DNA of 14,655 bases from Thermoleophilia bacterium (GTDB taxonomy: Bacteria; Actinomycetota; Thermoleophilia; Gaiellales; SKUG01): positions 1 to 14,655 of the forward strand of contig JAOPYS010000408.1 in the NCBI GenBank assembly GCA_025964465.1. Reading direction: 5' to 3'. Position numbers and translations under genes: made by a program. Of this stretch, positions 13,733 through 14,655 are shown piece by piece. The notes under the pieces were generated by a model. That model ran no database searches. It was not told the DNA's origin and saw nothing but the letters and a program-made list of their open reading frames with translations. How positions within the stretch are numbered: position 1 is the stretch's first letter; each line of letters starts with the position of its first letter.

Positions 13733-14461
13733 TCAGTCGGGGTCGAGGCGGCCGGCGGCGGCGAGCACGCGGCGGGCCCGCAGGCCGAGCGCGAGCTGCT
13801 CGCGGTCGGCGGTGGCGGTGACGTCGAGGCCGGTGAGTTCGCGCACGCGGTCGAGGCGGTAGCGCACGGTGTGGCGGTGCGCGTAGAGGCGCGCCGCGGC
13901 GACGGAGACGGAGGCGTCGCAGGCGAACCAGGTCTCGAGGGTGTCGAGCAGGCTGGTGCGGTACTGGGCGTCGTAGCGCGCGAGCGGCGCGACCGTGTCG
14001 GCGTGGATGCGGGCGGCGGCGTCGAGGTCGCCCGCGAGCAGCGCGTCGGCCGGGTGCGCGTCGGCGTCGGGCGAGGCGGTGGGGGCGCCCGCGCCGCGCG
14101 GGACGGCGCCGGCGAGCGGGTCGTCGGTCAGCAGCCCGCCGGCGGCGACGTGCAGGGCGGCGAGCGCGAGGCGGCGAACCTGGAGCCCGCGGGCGGAGAG
14201 CAGGTAGCGGTTGCGGGGCGGGCGGGCCTGGTACTGGCGCGTCTCGACGAGGCCGGCGTCGACGAGGGCGCGCAGGCGCTCGGTCAGGACGCGACGTGAG
14301 AGGCCGGGCTCGCCGGCGAGGTCGGTGAAGCGGGCGCCGGTGGTCTCGTGGATTGCCAGGAGGATCCACATCGTCCAGCGGTCGGCCACCAGGTCGAGCG
14401 CGCGCCGACGCTCAGGCCCCATGGGAACATCGAGCGCAGATGGTTTCCGAGGGGAACTCAC
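13733..14461 (-). CDS. Transcriptional regulator: HxlR-type winged helix fused to PucR-type C-terminal HTH
   Basis: This is a 242-aa DNA-binding protein with two different DNA-binding regions. Residues about 15-105 match the HxlR winged helix: ALDLVADRWTMWILLAIHE, then GLSRRVLTERLRALVDAGLVE, then RNRYLLSARG. The usual N-terminal redox Cys of many HxlR proteins is absent (GPERRRAL). Residues about 175-240 match the PucR/CdaR C-terminal helix-turn-helix: LLDTLETWF, then VAAARLYAHRHTVRYRLDRV, then ELTGLDVTATADREQLAL. The middle (about 105-170) is Ala/Asp-rich, with no recognised sensor. GTG 14461 is chosen because a -10-like TACGAT ends 6 bases before it, fitting a leaderless mRNA; ATG 14422 would shorten it by 13 residues, and an upstream ATG at 14539 would overlap the divergent gene. 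It lies 133 bp upstream of glnA on the same strand, so control of nitrogen assimilation is a reasonable but unproven role. Confidence 0.85.
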   Translation of the reverse strand: MSSPRKPSALDVPMGPERRRALDLVADRWTMWILLAIHETTGARFTDLAGEPGLSRRVLTERLRALVDAGLVETRQYQARPPRNRYLLSARGLQVRRLALAALHVAAGGLLTDDPLAGAVPRGAGAPTASPDADAHPADALLAGDLDAAARIHADTVAPLARYDAQYRTSLLDTLETWFACDASVSVAAARLYAHRHTVRYRLDRVRELTGLDVTATADREQLALGLRARRVLAAAGRLDPD

Positions 14462-14467
14462 CCGACC

Positions 14468-14489
14468 ATCGTAGCCCACGCGATATCGT
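14468..14489. promoter_or_regulatory. Divergent leaderless-type promoters around an 8-bp palindrome
   Basis: Only 35 bases separate the two divergent start codons. On the minus strand TACGAT (14473-14468) ends 6 bases before GTG 14461. On the plus strand TATCGT (14484-14489) ends 7 bases before ATG 14497. Both fit -10 elements of leaderless transcripts. The palindrome CGATATCG (14481-14488) overlaps the plus-strand -10 and may be a shared operator, possibly for the HxlR-PucR protein itself. Confidence 0.4.
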
Positions 14490-14496
14490 CGCGCCG

Positions 14497-14655
14497 ATGC
14501 CACGCCTCGTCGACGACGCCCCGATCTCCACGCGCGCATGGGCGTGGTGGCTGCTGGGCGCGACGGTCGCAGCGTGCGCGGTGGTCGCAGCGTTCAACGC
14601 GCTCGTCGACCCGACCGCGCAGCTGGGCACGGGGCTGCTGGATCCGGTCGCCGCC
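14497..14655 (+). CDS. Membrane-anchored protein, N-terminal part (3' end outside window)
   Basis: The first 53 codons of an open frame run off the right edge. After a short polar start (MPRLVDDAPISTRA) comes one hydrophobic segment (WAWWLLGATVAACAVVAAF, about residues 15-33), then NALVDPTAQLGTGLLDPVAA. This is the layout of a signal anchor with the rest of the protein outside the membrane. A segment followed by a VDP motif resembles the start of some SGNH/DltD- or AlgJ-like envelope proteins, but 53 residues are too few to assign a family. No ribosome site is visible. The -10-like TATCGT 7 bases upstream suggests leaderless expression, divergent from the HxlR-PucR regulator. Confidence 0.6.
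   Translation, partial: MPRLVDDAPISTRAWAWWLLGATVAACAVVAAFNALVDPTAQLGTGLLDPVAA

Noticed and set aside
12055..13821. A 588-aa plus-strand open frame opposite glnA.
   Set aside because: The minus strand encodes an unmistakable glutamine synthetase. The plus-strand product is a low-complexity Arg/Val/Leu-rich shadow.
14462..14539. An extended start of the HxlR-PucR gene at ATG 14539.
   Set aside because: It would overlap the divergent gene at 14497 and adds an Arg-rich segment unlike HxlR N-termini. GTG 14461 with a -10 box fits better.

Overview
The window is high-GC bacterial DNA, most likely from an actinobacterium. The class Thermoleophilia (Solirubrobacterales and relatives) is my best guess. 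The reasons are the codon use, GTG starts with weak or absent Shine-Dalgarno sites, a DUF5925-like AAA ATPase, and very large Sec-exported repeat proteins. One of these ends in RTX nonapeptides followed by a Cys-containing tail of the form VVCGAGTD...DRVATDCE. The taxonomic call is inference; there is no rRNA or other marker here.

Layout. The left edge holds the 3' end of an AAA ATPase gene on the + strand (1-569). It converges, with only 21 bp between, on a minus-strand block. Read in the direction of transcription (right to left), that block is a small cupin gene (4773-4366), a 130-aa unknown gene overlapping it by GTGA (4369-3977), and a 1107-aa exported mosaic protein (3914-591). No terminator is visible between the three, so they may be one transcript. 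Upstream of them is a single 5.9-kb gene (10785-4888) for a 1965-aa exported protein: 19 tandem Ig/cadherin-like domains, each with two cysteines, then ten RTX-type nonapeptides. It has its own candidate promoter and a clear terminator hairpin. Next come two small genes of unknown function (11477-10998 and 12027-11632), each apparently a separate unit. The right end is a nitrogen-metabolism section: a type I-alpha glutamine synthetase (13599-12232), and upstream of it a regulator (14461-13733) that joins an HxlR-type winged helix to a PucR/CdaR-type C-terminal helix-turn-helix. A membrane-anchored protein gene starts divergently at 14497 and runs off the right edge.

How it fits together. The centre is a cell-surface section of about 10 kb: two giant secreted repeat proteins that probably form or decorate the cell envelope or act as adhesins. 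The right end is housekeeping ammonia assimilation, with a possible dedicated regulator. Every complete gene is on the minus strand; only the two edge-truncated genes are on the plus strand. The very long open frames opposite the repeat gene are shadows of its periodic, GC-rich codons. No RNA genes, mobile elements or CRISPR arrays were seen, and no gene-free stretch exceeds about 215 bases.
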